NCBI RefSeq assembly: GCF_001008165.2
Contig: NZ_CP011452.2
Span: 496,001 to 560,000 of the forward strand
Length of the DNA: 64,000 bases
Direction: 5' to 3'
Origin: Croceibacterium atlanticum
GTDB lineage: Bacteria > Pseudomonadota > Alphaproteobacteria > Sphingomonadales > Sphingomonadaceae
This document shows positions 36,257-44,932 of the stretch, piece by piece. The position numbers and the translations under genes are program-made. The notes under the pieces are model-generated. The model worked only from the letters and a program-made list of their open reading frames with translations, ran no database searches and was not told the origin of the DNA. How positions within the stretch are numbered: position 1 is the first letter of the stretch; the number at the start of each line of letters is the position of its first letter.

Positions 36257-37300
36257 ATGGTATCGCCTCCAATTACAGAACTGAATAATCGCGCGCGGGA
36301 GATCTTTCGCCTTGTGGTGGAAGGTTATCTCTCCAGCGGCAGTCCCGTGGGATCGAAAGCGATCGCGCAGCAGGGGGAGATCAATCTCTCTCCCGCATCG
36401 ATCCGTTCCGTCCTCAATGAACTGGAGACGCTGGGCCTGCTCGCCGCACCGCATACCAGCGCGGGCCGGATGCCGACTGACACGGGGCTGCGGATGTTCG
36501 TGGATGGCATGATGCAGGTCGCCGAACCGACACCGGAAGAACGCGCTGCCATTGAACAACGCCTGTCCGAACCGGGCCCGGTGGAACAGGCGCTGGCCGC
36601 GACCAGCGCGATCCTGTCCGATATTTCCGCTGCTGCCGGCGTCGTCATGGTGCCGAGGCGCGAACCGCGTCTGGCGCAAATGAACATCGTCCGGCTGGAC
36701 GAGGATCGCGCCCTGGCCGTGCTGGTCGGCAGCGATGGCTCGGTGGAAAACCGCTTGCTCGCCTTGCCCCGCGGCGCTTCCATCTCTGCCTTGCAGGAAG
36801 CCTCCAACTATGTGACCGCCAGGCTGGCCGGGCGCACGCTCGCCCAGGCAGCCCGGGTCATCCAGGCGGAAATAACCTCCGGCCGGTCAGAGCTGGACGC
36901 GGCAAGCGCCGATCTGGTCGAACGCGGTCTGGCCGTGCTGAGCGAGGATGCGGCGCAGCGGCCGGTTCTGATCGTTCGCGGCCAGGCAAAATTGCTGGAC
37001 GATCAGGCGTTGACCGATATCGAACGGGTCCGTTCGCTGATCGACGATCTGGAAAACAAGCAATCGGTATCCGAATTGCTGCAATCCGCGCGAGACGCGG
37101 AATCGACGCGGATTTTCATCGGGGCGGAAAACAGGCTTTTCTCCCTGACAGGCTCTTCCGTCATCGCTTCCCCTTACCGTGACCGGGAGGGCAGGGTGGT
37201 CGGAGTGCTGGGGGTGATTGGCCCGACGCGGTTGAATTACGCGCGGGTCGTGCCCATGGTGGATTTCACCGCCCGGTCGCTGGGCAAGATAATAGGTTAA
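36257..37300 (+). CDS. hrcA: Heat-inducible transcription repressor HrcA
   Basis: HrcA represses chaperone operons through CIRCE operators. The 347-residue protein has an N-terminal winged helix (about 8-75, LNNRAREIFRLVVEGYLSSGSPVGSKAI, then SPASIRSVLNELETLGLL and HTSAGRMPTDTG) and the C-terminal HrcA domain with GAENRLFSLTGSSVIASPYRD. It precedes grpE by 15 nt. I found no CIRCE element (TTAGCACTC-N9-GAGTGCTAA) in the window, so its targets (normally groESL) are elsewhere. Confidence 0.96.
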   Translation: MVSPPITELNNRAREIFRLVVEGYLSSGSPVGSKAIAQQGEINLSPASIRSVLNELETLGLLAAPHTSAGRMPTDTGLRMFVDGMMQVAEPTPEERAAIEQRLSEPGPVEQALAATSAILSDISAAAGVVMVPRREPRLAQMNIVRLDEDRALAVLVGSDGSVENRLLALPRGASISALQEASNYVTARLAGRTLAQAARVIQAEITSGRSELDAASADLVERGLAVLSEDAAQRPVLIVRGQAKLLDDQALTDIERVRSLIDDLENKQSVSELLQSARDAESTRIFIGAENRLFSLTGSSVIASPYRDREGRVVGVLGVIGPTRLNYARVVPMVDFTARSLGKIIG

Positions 37301-37315
37301 TTCTGGATATTTCGA

Positions 37316-37888
37316 ATGAACGAGAACGAGAACCCGCGCGACGAAGCGGTCGAAAAGGAACTGGAAGGCGTGCCCGAGGAATTCCTCGTGGAAGACGAGG
37401 GTGAGACCTCCGCGCTTGAAGGAGAACTGGCCGCATTGAAGGAACAGCTGGCAGCAACGCAGCAGGAAGTCCTCTATGCCAAGGCGGAAACGCAGAATGT
37501 GCGCCGTCGGCTGGAAAAGGACATGACCGATGCGCGTAATTACGCCGCCACCGGTTTTGCCCGCGATATCCTTTCGGTTGCCGATAATCTGTCGCGTGCA
37601 TTGATGGCTGTGCCGGATGAATTGCGCGAAGACAGCAAGTTGCAGGGCCTGGTCGCCGGGATCGAAGCCACCCAGCGGGAACTGGACAAGGTATTCACGC
37701 AGCATGGCGTCAGCCGTATCGCGGCCAAGGGCTTGCCGCTGGACCCGAACCAGCATCAGGCAATGATGGAAATTCCGACGGATGAGGCTGAACCGGGCAC
37801 GGTGGTGCAGGAAATGCAGGCCGGTTACATGATCAAGGATCGTCTGCTGCGCCCTGCGATGGTCGGTGTTGCGAAGAAGCCGGATTGA
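37316..37888 (+). CDS. grpE: Nucleotide exchange factor GrpE
   Basis: GrpE releases ADP from DnaK. The 190-residue protein has an acidic N-terminal region, a long coiled coil (about 35-95, ELAALKEQLAATQQEVLYAKAE and NVRRRLEKD) and a beta-wing C-terminal domain ending GYMIKDRLLRPAMVGVAKKP. It is co-oriented with and 15 nt after hrcA, so co-transcription is likely; dnaK itself is 1.5 kb further on and has its own promoter. Confidence 0.96.
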   Translation: MNENENPRDEAVEKELEGVPEEFLVEDEGETSALEGELAALKEQLAATQQEVLYAKAETQNVRRRLEKDMTDARNYAATGFARDILSVADNLSRALMAVPDELREDSKLQGLVAGIEATQRELDKVFTQHGVSRIAAKGLPLDPNQHQAMMEIPTDEAEPGTVVQEMQAGYMIKDRLLRPAMVGVAKKPD

Positions 37889-37965
37889 GGCGCAATACCC
37901 CGCGATACGCGGAACCGACGCCGGCCTGATCCGTAAATTCTCCGCAATCCTGACGGAGAAATACC

Positions 37966-38232
37966 ATGAAGATCAAGATGCTGGTCGCGCCTCTCCTGCT
38001 CGGTTCCGCGTTTTCGCTTGGCGCATGTGCGGATAATTATGCCGTTGAAGGTGCAGCGGTCGGCGCTGCGGCCGGGGCAGGCATTTCCGCCGTGACGGGC
38101 GGCAATGTGGGCACCGGGGCAGCTGTCGGCGCGGCGGCTGGTGGTGCCGGTGGCTATCTGATCAAGAAAGACGGCAAATGCTACCGCCGCGACCGCGACG
38201 GGTATGAATATGAAGTGCCCTGCCGCAGATAA
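37966..38232 (+). CDS. Small glycine-zipper lipoprotein
   Basis: The 88-residue protein has a lipoprotein signal ending in LGAC (Cys21), then an Ala/Gly repeat region (AVGAAAGAGISAVTGG and AVGAAAGGAGGYL) typical of glycine-zipper outer-membrane lipoproteins, and a short basic tail with two Cys (KCYRRDR...CRR). A Shine-Dalgarno GACGGAG is 7-8 nt before ATG. The specific role is unknown; related proteins are envelope-stress or structural lipoproteins. Confidence 0.8.
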   Translation: MKIKMLVAPLLLGSAFSLGACADNYAVEGAAVGAAAGAGISAVTGGNVGTGAAVGAAAGGAGGYLIKKDGKCYRRDRDGYEYEVPCRR

Positions 38233-38238
38233 TCCGGA

Positions 38239-38688
38239 TCATGCGTGGCTTCGGGCTGTATTCGGAAAATTGACCAGAAGGTCATAGGCGGATCGGTCCG
38301 CAACGCCGGGCAGATCGATACCGCTGCGCATCAGGAATGCGTGGCGGACGATTTCCGCCTGCTGTTCGATGCCATATTGGTTTAGCTGCCATCCCGGTTT
38401 CAGGCTGTAATCATACCGGCACCATGGATGTCGGTGCAGCACCAGATGCCATTTCCCCAGCTTCTGTGCCTGCCAGACATGCGTCATCTCGTGGATGAAA
38501 TGACCCTGGCGCAGCGGGTGTACCGCCGCGAAATCATCGCAATATGAAGGGCCACGCGGGTGAAAATGGATATGGCCGCACGGCGCCATCGTTACGCGCC
38601 GTGGCTGGAACGGAAACCATTTCCGCCGCCTTATGGTGACTTGCGAATAATCAATGGCAGATCCGAAAATACTGCGTCCCAGCGCCAC
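38239..38688 (-). CDS. Vgr-related protein with HExxH motif
   Basis: The protein has about 149 residues. HEMTHVWQAQ contains an HExxH zinc motif; the surrounding pattern (SIFGSAIDYSQVTIRRRKWFPFQP, HIHFHP) matches a family annotated as vgr-related in sphingomonads. No signal peptide is seen. The start is uncertain: GTG 38688 directly abuts AAGGGGAG, while the typical N-terminus RPLTEGEVALGR begins further upstream, where the only candidate with a spaced Shine-Dalgarno (GGGAGGA) is a CTG at 38703. No ATG, GTG or TTG lies upstream in frame within the gap. Function unknown. Confidence 0.75.
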   Translation of the reverse strand: MALGRSIFGSAIDYSQVTIRRRKWFPFQPRRVTMAPCGHIHFHPRGPSYCDDFAAVHPLRQGHFIHEMTHVWQAQKLGKWHLVLHRHPWCRYDYSLKPGWQLNQYGIEQQAEIVRHAFLMRSGIDLPGVADRSAYDLLVNFPNTARSHA

Positions 38689-38744
38689 CTCCCCTTCGGT
38701 CAGCGGGCGGATTCCTCCCGCAGGGCAGGCGGCGCCGGTAGGCT

Positions 38745-39233
38745 TCAGCGTTCGTCGCCCGGCTCGCGGATTTCCGCCGGGAAGCTGACCTTGTCGCCGC
38801 CAACGAAGGTCAGCGTGACTTCGGTTTCGCCACCGGCGACCAGTGACGGGTCGAGATCATTGGCCATCACATGCAGCCCGCCCGGTTCGAAGGACACGCT
38901 TTCTCCCGCCGGGACGGAAAGCTGGAAGACTTCCTGCATGTCCGTCTGATTGTTCCAGGTGCTGGTTTCATGCAGCATGGCTCCGCCGGCACCCTGTACG
39001 CTGACGGCGCGGATCATCACGTCCTTGTCGCCATCATTGGCGATGTCGAAATATATCGCCGCCGGATTGCCGGAGACGGGCGGCAACATCATGCGGCCAT
39101 CGGAAACGCTGATACCGGCAGGCGCTTCGGGCCCTGCCGTTTCAGTGGCCTGTTCGCTTTCGCCGCCGCTGCAGGCCGCCGGCCCCAGGGCAGCAAGCGC
39201 CAGCGCAGCCGCGGGCCAGATTGTTCTGTTCAT
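38745..39233 (-). CDS. Periplasmic copper chaperone PCu(A)C-like
   Basis: The 162-residue protein starts at ATG 39233 (GGGGAAGG 6 nt before; an ATG at 39239 directly touches that site). The signal has a lipobox-like PAAC. The PCu(A)C copper motif is present: His and Met in MLHETSTWNNQTDMQEV, then HVM in GGLHVMANDL. Such proteins deliver Cu(I) to the CuA centre of cytochrome oxidase. The acidic linker after the signal (GGESEQATETAGPE) is consistent with membrane tethering. It is divergent from dnaK. Confidence 0.9.
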   Translation of the reverse strand: MNRTIWPAAALALAALGPAACSGGESEQATETAGPEAPAGISVSDGRMMLPPVSGNPAAIYFDIANDGDKDVMIRAVSVQGAGGAMLHETSTWNNQTDMQEVFQLSVPAGESVSFEPGGLHVMANDLDPSLVAGGETEVTLTFVGGDKVSFPAEIREPGDER

Positions 39234-39283
39234 GGACATCCTTCCCCTTAACTCCAAGTAGGATTTTCTAGCTTCCCGCCTCC

Positions 39284-39311
39284 CTTGTGCCAAGCCAAAG
39301 CACTCCTATAT
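39284..39311 (+). promoter_or_regulatory. Heat-shock (RpoH-type) promoter of dnaK
   Basis: CTTG at 39284-39287, a 17-nt spacer and CCTATAT at 39305-39311 match the alphaproteobacterial sigma-32 consensus CTTG-N17/18-CYTATNT exactly. It lies about 90 nt before the dnaK start. Confidence 0.7.
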
Positions 39312-39400
39312 CCCCCTCGTATCGAGCCGCCGACCGGCCTTGCCAAGGACGGGGGGCTGAATGTGCGGCGTCCAATTGAAGAAGGGATGTGGGGAAAACC

Positions 39401-41326
39401 ATGGCCAAAGTTATCGGTATCGACCTGGGTACGACCAACAGCTGCGTTGCGGTGATGGACGGGGGCAAGCCCAAGGTTATTGAAAATTCGGAAGGTGCAC
39501 GCACGACGCCGTCGATCGTCGCCTTCACCAAGGACGGGGAACGTCTGATCGGCCAGCCGGCGAAGCGCCAGGCCGTCACCAATCCCGACAATACGCTTTT
39601 CGCGATCAAGCGCCTGATCGGCCGCCGTTTTGAAGATCCCCTGACCAAGAAGGACATGGGCCTCGTTCCCTATGACATCGTCAAGGGCAAGAATGGTGAT
39701 GCATGGGTCAAGGCCGGGGGCGAAGATTATTCGCCGTCGCAGATTTCGGCCTTCATTCTGCAGAAGATGAAGGAAACCGCCGAGAGCTATCTTGGCGAAA
39801 CCGTCAGCCAGGCGGTCATCACCGTTCCGGCCTATTTCAATGACGCGCAGCGTCAGGCGACCAAGGATGCCGGCCAGATCGCTGGCCTGGAAGTCCTGCG
39901 CATCATCAACGAACCGACAGCGGCTGCGCTGGCCTATGGTCTGGACAAGGACGATGGCAAGACCATCGCCGTTTATGACCTTGGTGGCGGCACCTTCGAT
40001 ATCTCCATCCTCGAAATCGGCGATGGCGTGTTCGAAGTGAAATCCACCAATGGCGACACCTTCCTGGGTGGCGAGGATTTCGACACTGCGATCGTTGAAT
40101 ATCTGGCTGACCAGTTCAAGCAGAAGGAGAACATGGATCTCCGGCAGGACAAGCTTGCCCTGCAGCGCCTGAAGGAAGCCGCCGAAAAGGCCAAGATCGA
40201 GCTGTCCAGCTCGCAGCAGACCGAAGTGAACCTGCCCTTCATTACCGCGCGTATGGAAGGCGGCAGCTCCACCCCGCTGCATCTGGTGGAAACGATCACC
40301 CGTTCGAAGCTGGAACAACTGGTGGGCGACCTGATCCAGCGCACGCTCGAACCGTGCAAGAAGGCTCTGGCCGATGCCGGCGTCAGCAAGGACCAGGTGG
40401 ATGAAGTGATCCTGGTTGGCGGCATGACCCGTATGCCCAAGGTCCGCGAAGTCGTGGAAGGCTTCTTCGGTTCCAAGCCGCATACCGGCGTGAACCCGGA
40501 CGAAGTCGTTGCCATGGGCGCGGCCATTCAGGCCGGTGTTCTGCAGGGTGATGTCAAGGACGTGCTGCTGCTCGACGTGACGCCGCTTTCGCTCGGTATC
40601 GAAACGCTGGGCGGCGTGTTCACCCGCATGATCGACCGCAACACGACGATCCCGACCAAGAAGACGCAGGTCTATTCCACGGCTGAAGACAATCAGCAGG
40701 CGGTGACGATCCGGGTCTTCCAGGGTGAACGTGAAATGGCTGCGGACAACAAGATGCTCGGCCAGTTCGACCTGGTTGGCATTCCCGCCGCTCCGCGCGG
40801 TGTGCCGCAGATCGAAGTCACTTTCGATATCGACGCCAACGGCATCGTGAACGTGTCCGCCAAGGACAAGGGCACGGGCAAGGAACAGCAGATCCGGATC
40901 CAGGCATCCGGCGGCCTTTCGGAATCCGACATCGACCAGATGGTGCAGGATGCCGAAAAGTTCGCGGAAGAAGACAAGAAGCGCCGCGAAGGTGCCGAGG
41001 CGAAGAACAACGCCGATAGTCTTGTCCACGCCACGGAGAAGCAGATCGCCGAACATGGCGACAAGATCGATGCCGGACTGAAGTCCGAGATCGAAGCCGC
41101 CATCGCCGAAACCAAGACGGCGCTGGAAAGCAACGACGCGGCCGAAATCACTGCCAAGGCCCAGGCGTTGACCGATCTCGCCATGAAGATGGGCCAACAG
41201 ATCTACGAGAAGGAGCAGGCCGCAGGCGCGGAAGCTCCGTCCGGCGATACGGGGAATGAAAGCGGCTCCGACGAGGAAGTCGTGGACGCGGAATTCTCCG
41301 AAGTGGACGAAGAGAACAAGGGCTGA
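39401..41326 (+). CDS. dnaK: Chaperone protein DnaK (Hsp70)
   Basis: DnaK is an ATP-driven folding chaperone working with DnaJ and GrpE. The 641-residue protein starts [18 protein letters not shown] (ATG 39401) and has the actin-like ATPase ([41 protein letters not shown]), the [14 protein letters not shown] linker region, the linker [14 protein letters not shown], the substrate-binding domain and an acidic tail [19 protein letters not shown] long antisense frame covers it but has no support. A heat-shock promoter precedes it and a GC-rich hairpin separates it from dnaJ. Confidence 0.99.
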   Translation: MAKVIGIDLGTTNSCVAVMDGGKPKVIENSEGARTTPSIVAFTKDGERLIGQPAKRQAVTNPDNTLFAIKRLIGRRFEDPLTKKDMGLVPYDIVKGKNGDAWVKAGGEDYSPSQISAFILQKMKETAESYLGETVSQAVITVPAYFNDAQRQATKDAGQIAGLEVLRIINEPTAAALAYGLDKDDGKTIAVYDLGGGTFDISILEIGDGVFEVKSTNGDTFLGGEDFDTAIVEYLADQFKQKENMDLRQDKLALQRLKEAAEKAKIELSSSQQTEVNLPFITARMEGGSSTPLHLVETITRSKLEQLVGDLIQRTLEPCKKALADAGVSKDQVDEVILVGGMTRMPKVREVVEGFFGSKPHTGVNPDEVVAMGAAIQAGVLQGDVKDVLLLDVTPLSLGIETLGGVFTRMIDRNTTIPTKKTQVYSTAEDNQQAVTIRVFQGEREMAADNKMLGQFDLVGIPAAPRGVPQIEVTFDIDANGIVNVSAKDKGTGKEQQIRIQASGGLSESDIDQMVQDAEKFAEEDKKRREGAEAKNNADSLVHATEKQIAEHGDKIDAGLKSEIEAAIAETKTALESNDAAEITAKAQALTDLAMKMGQQIYEKEQAAGAEAPSGDTGNESGSDEEVVDAEFSEVDEENKG

Positions 41327-41347
41327 TTGTCCTGATGGAAACCCATG

Positions 41348-41378
41348 CCGCCGCCGGTGCTGACCGCGCCGGCGGCGG
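41348..41378 (+). other. GC-rich hairpin between dnaK and dnaJ
   Basis: CCGCCGCCGG (41348-41357) pairs perfectly with CCGGCGGCGG (41369-41378), with an 11-nt loop. It lies in the 72-nt gap between dnaK and dnaJ. No T-tract follows. Such a structure could reduce readthrough or protect the dnaK transcript 3' end, making DnaK more abundant than DnaJ. Confidence 0.6.
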
Positions 41379-41398
41379 AACAGGTTTAGGGGCAAGTT

Positions 41399-42517
41399 AT
41401 GTCTGCATCTGAATTAGATTTTTACGAATTGCTCGAAGTCAGCCGCGACGCGGATGACCGGACGATCAAGGCTGCTTATCGCAAGCTGGCCATGAAGCAT
41501 CATCCGGATCGCAATCCGGGATGTTCGGAAAGCGAAGCGAAGTTCAAGACGATCAGCGCAGCTTACGAGTGTCTGAAGGATCCTCAGAAGCGAGCCGCTT
41601 ATGACCGCTATGGCCATGCCGCGTTCCAGCAGGGAATGGGCGGTGGCCATGGGCACCAGGACTTTGGCGATCTGGGCGATATTTTCGAAACGATCTTTGG
41701 CAGCGCCTTTGGCGGAGGCGCGGCGCGCAGCCGGCCGCGCCGCGGTGCCGATCTGCGTTATGACATGGAAATCGGCCTGGAAGAGGCGTTTCATGGCAAG
41801 GATACGGAGATCAAGATCGAAGTCTCCGTCGCATGCGAAACATGCCATGGCGATGGTGCTGAACCCGGCACGTCCCGTCGTGGTTGCGATACGTGCCACG
41901 GGCACGGGAAGGTCCGCGCGCAACAGGGTCTGTTCGTCATCGAACGACCTTGTCCGACCTGCCATGGCCGCGGGGAAGTCATCGAACAGCCCTGCCATGA
42001 ATGCCGCGGGGAAGGCCGCATTGACCGGATCCAGGATCTCCAGGTCGAAATTCCGCCGGGTGTCGGCAATGGCACGCGCATCCGCCTGTCCGGCAAGGGC
42101 GAGGCGGGGCCGATGGGCGCACCGCCGGGCGACCTCTACATCTTCGTGCATGTGAAAGCGCATCCGGTATTCGTCCGCGAAGGCACGACTTTGCTCACCC
42201 GCGTGCCGGTTTCATTCACGACGGCCGCTCTTGGCGGATCGATCGAGATTCCGGGCCTGGATGGCGAACCCAATGAGATTGAAATCCCGGCCGGCATCCA
42301 GTCGGGGCGTCAATTGCGCAAGCGCGGTGCCGGTATGCCCGTGCTTCAGGGCAGGGGGCGCGGCGATCTGGTGATCGAAATCATGGTCGAAACGCCCACC
42401 AGGCTTTCTGCCCGGCAGAAGGAATTGCTGCGGGAATTCCGGGAGACTGAAACCGGTGACGAATGTCCGGAAAGCCGGGGATTCTTCGATCGGTTGAAAG
42501 ACGCGTTCACGACCTGA
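41399..42517 (+). CDS. dnaJ: Chaperone protein DnaJ (Hsp40)
   Basis: DnaJ stimulates the DnaK ATPase and delivers substrates. The 372-residue protein has the J domain (1-70, with HPD in MKHHPDRN), a Gly-rich stretch (MGGGHGHQDFGDLGDIF), four CxxCxGxG zinc repeats (CETCHGDG, CDTCHGHG, CPTCHGRG, CHECRGEG) and the C-terminal substrate-binding domains. It is the full type I DnaJ. It follows dnaK after 72 nt. Confidence 0.98.
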   Translation: MSASELDFYELLEVSRDADDRTIKAAYRKLAMKHHPDRNPGCSESEAKFKTISAAYECLKDPQKRAAYDRYGHAAFQQGMGGGHGHQDFGDLGDIFETIFGSAFGGGAARSRPRRGADLRYDMEIGLEEAFHGKDTEIKIEVSVACETCHGDGAEPGTSRRGCDTCHGHGKVRAQQGLFVIERPCPTCHGRGEVIEQPCHECRGEGRIDRIQDLQVEIPPGVGNGTRIRLSGKGEAGPMGAPPGDLYIFVHVKAHPVFVREGTTLLTRVPVSFTTAALGGSIEIPGLDGEPNEIEIPAGIQSGRQLRKRGAGMPVLQGRGRGDLVIEIMVETPTRLSARQKELLREFRETETGDECPESRGFFDRLKDAFTT

Positions 42518-42560
42518 CAAGCGGCTTGCGTTCGGCATATGTTCCGGTTAACGACCGGGC

Positions 42561-43928
42561 ATGGCCAAGCCCAAACGTCGCTATGTCTGTGCCGATTGCG
42601 GCAGTGTGACAACCCGCTGGCAGGGCCAGTGCACCGATTGCGGGCAATGGAACTCGCTGGTTGAGGAAGCGGCCGAAACGAAGTTTTCGGCCAAGCACGA
42701 TCTTTCGGGCGGGGGCCGGAAACTCGATTTCGAGATTCTCGATGCGCCGTCCGAAGTGCTCACGCGGCGGTCGACCGGCCTTGCTGAATTCGACCGCGCG
42801 CTGGGCGGGGGTATCGTTCCCGGTTCCGCCATATTGATGGGGGGCGAACCCGGGATCGGCAAATCGACCCTGCTGCTCCAGGCCGCAGCCGCGATCGCGC
42901 GGACCAGGGCCGATGTCGTCTATGTCAGCGGGGAAGAAGCTACCGGCCAGGTGCGGATGCGGGCCAGGCGGCTCGGGCTATCTGATGCGCCGCTTCGGCT
43001 CGCGGCCGCAACCTCGGTGCGGGATATACTGACCTCGCTGCATTCGGGGCCGCCTCCGGCCCTGCTGATCATCGATTCGATCCAGACGATGCATTCGGAC
43101 ACGATCGAAGGCGCGCCGGGCACGGTCAGCCAGGTCCGGGCCAGCGCATTCGAACTTATCCGCTATGCCAAGGAAAACGGCGTGGCGCTGATTTTCGTCG
43201 GCCATGTCACCAAGGACGGCACGATTGCCGGCCCCCGTGTGCTGGAACACATGGTGGATGTGGTGATGAGCTTCGAAGGCGAACGCAGTCACCAATATCG
43301 CATCCTCCGCTCGCTGAAGAATCGCTTTGGCGCTGTGGACGAGATTGGCGTATTCGCGATGGAAGGGCAGGGGCTGTGCGAAGTCTCCAACCCGTCAATG
43401 CTATTCCTTTCCGGACGGGACGAACCCGTTGCCGGCAGTTCCGTCTTCCCGGCGCTGGAAGGCACGCGCCCGGTGCTGGTCGAAGTTCAGGCGCTGATCG
43501 TCCGCCTTCAATCCGGGGCAACCCCGCGCCGGGCGGTGGTCGGGTGGGACAGTGGCCGTCTGGCCATGCTCCTTGCCGTGCTCGAATCGCGATGCGGGCT
43601 GAATTTCTCTTCGGCAGAAGTCTATCTCAATGTTGCGGGCGGTTATCGCCTGACCGATCCGGCGGCTGATCTGGCTGTCGCGGCCGCATTGGTTTCCGCT
43701 TTGGCGGACAAACCGCTTTCCTTGCGCAGCATCTGGTTCGGCGAAGTATCGCTTTCCGGCGAAATCAGGCCGGTTGCGCATACCGGGTTGCGCCTGCGCG
43801 AAGCGGCGAAGCTCGGCTTCGATCAGGGCAATGGACCGGCCGATGCCGGGCAGGATGTGGCCGGTTTGCGTTATGCCGGGATTGCCGCATTGCCGAAGCT
43901 CGTTGACCGGATCATGGGCGGAGCATAA
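42561..43928 (+). CDS. radA: DNA repair protein RadA
   Basis: RadA is a RecA-like helicase that promotes branch migration in recombination. The 455-residue protein has an N-terminal zinc finger (YVCADCGSVTTRWQGQCTDC), Walker A GGEPGIGKST, Walker B LLIIDSIQTM, the RadA signature LKNRFGAVDEIGVF and a C-terminal Lon-like domain. It lies 43 nt after dnaJ and 12 nt before cvpA in the same direction. Confidence 0.97.
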   Translation: MAKPKRRYVCADCGSVTTRWQGQCTDCGQWNSLVEEAAETKFSAKHDLSGGGRKLDFEILDAPSEVLTRRSTGLAEFDRALGGGIVPGSAILMGGEPGIGKSTLLLQAAAAIARTRADVVYVSGEEATGQVRMRARRLGLSDAPLRLAAATSVRDILTSLHSGPPPALLIIDSIQTMHSDTIEGAPGTVSQVRASAFELIRYAKENGVALIFVGHVTKDGTIAGPRVLEHMVDVVMSFEGERSHQYRILRSLKNRFGAVDEIGVFAMEGQGLCEVSNPSMLFLSGRDEPVAGSSVFPALEGTRPVLVEVQALIVRLQSGATPRRAVVGWDSGRLAMLLAVLESRCGLNFSSAEVYLNVAGGYRLTDPAADLAVAAALVSALADKPLSLRSIWFGEVSLSGEIRPVAHTGLRLREAAKLGFDQGNGPADAGQDVAGLRYAGIAALPKLVDRIMGGA

Positions 43929-43940
43929 TCAGCATCAGGC

Positions 43941-44465
43941 ATGACGGGCTTCGATATCATAGTGTTGCTGATCGTCGGGGTCGCGGCGATTGGCGGTTTC
44001 ATGCGCGGTTTCGTGCAGGAAGTGCTGTCTCTGGCAGCATGGGTCGTGGCGATATTCGCGATCCATTATCTGCACACGGATGTGACGGCGCAACTGCTTG
44101 AATATATGGATTCGCCTTCAGGGGCGGCCGTGCTGGCTTTCGCGATAACGCTCATCATTCCCTATGGCGTGGTGAAGCTGATTGCCCGCTCCGCCGGCAA
44201 GGCTTCCCGCAATTCCATTCTCGGTCCGATCGACCGCGTGCTCGGCTTCGGTTTCGGGGCGGTGAAGGGCGTGATCGTCACGGTCATGGCCTTTTCGCTA
44301 CTCGTGCTGGCTTATGATACGATCTGGGGCCCGTCTGGTCGTCCTGACTGGATCACGACGGCGCGCACATATCCGGTGGTCAATGCCAGTGCCGATGCCC
44401 TGGTCCAGCTGATCGGAGAACGAAGCCGTTACTTGTATGAAGTGGACGAGGGTTCCACGCCCTGA
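43941..44465 (+). CDS. CvpA family membrane protein
   Basis: The 174-residue protein has four hydrophobic segments and the family pattern GFDIIVLLIVGVAAIGGFMRGFVQEVLSL plus GPIDRVLGFGFGAVKGVIV. CvpA proteins are linked to colicin V production, envelope integrity and, in some bacteria, purine-related phenotypes. In many alphaproteobacteria cvpA follows radA and precedes purF; here an IscU-like gene follows instead after 2 nt. Confidence 0.9.
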   Translation: MTGFDIIVLLIVGVAAIGGFMRGFVQEVLSLAAWVVAIFAIHYLHTDVTAQLLEYMDSPSGAAVLAFAITLIIPYGVVKLIARSAGKASRNSILGPIDRVLGFGFGAVKGVIVTVMAFSLLVLAYDTIWGPSGRPDWITTARTYPVVNASADALVQLIGERSRYLYEVDEGSTP

Positions 44466-44467
44466 GC

Positions 44468-44896
44468 ATGAGCGAAACCCGCACTCTATACACACCCCAA
44501 TTGCTTGCGCTGGCGGTGGAACTAGGTTCCTACCCCGCCCGGGAAGATCTGGCATTCCATGGGGAAGGCCGTTCGCAGACATGCGGCAGTACGGTGGCGA
44601 TGGATTTGGGGCTGGACGATGATGGCCGCGTGGATTCTCTGGGAATGCGCGTGCGGGCCTGTGCGGTCGGGCAGGCTTCGGCGGCAATCTTCGCCCGCGC
44701 TGTAATGGGGCTCGATATTGCGGCCATCCGCACCGCCCAAGATGCGATTTCCGCCTGGCTGAACGAAGATGGCCCACTTCCGGAATGGCCCGGTTTTGCA
44801 GTGCTTGAACCCGCGCAAGCCTATCCCGGCCGGCATGGCGCGATCCTGCTCCCCTGGAAATCGGCACTGACCGCTCTTTCCACTTCGGCCGGGTGA
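44468..44896 (+). CDS. IscU/NifU-N-like iron-sulfur scaffold protein, third Cys missing
   Basis: The 142-residue protein has the fold signatures of U-type scaffolds: Cys39 in TCGSTV and Cys65 in RACAVGQASA. The third ligand region reads RHGAILLPW, where U-type scaffolds have Cys at the Ala position, so a normal three-cysteine cluster site cannot form. It is also shortened before the first Cys. It may be a non-scaffold relative, a partner of another Fe-S protein, or a common sphingomonad variant. It directly follows cvpA. Confidence 0.8.
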   Translation: MSETRTLYTPQLLALAVELGSYPAREDLAFHGEGRSQTCGSTVAMDLGLDDDGRVDSLGMRVRACAVGQASAAIFARAVMGLDIAAIRTAQDAISAWLNEDGPLPEWPGFAVLEPAQAYPGRHGAILLPWKSALTALSTSAG

Positions 44897-44932
44897 GGTT
44901 AGCCTGCCTGCAAAGGGCAGGGGGGAATAAAT

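Noticed and set aside
39240-39400. CIRCE operator for HrcA before dnaK
   Set aside because: No TTAGCACTC-N9-GAGTGCTAA or close variant; only a chance GCACTC is present.
39248-41395. 715-codon open frame antisense to dnaK
   Set aside because: Long antisense frames opposite dnaK are a known consequence of its codon usage in GC-rich genomes; no domain or start-site support.
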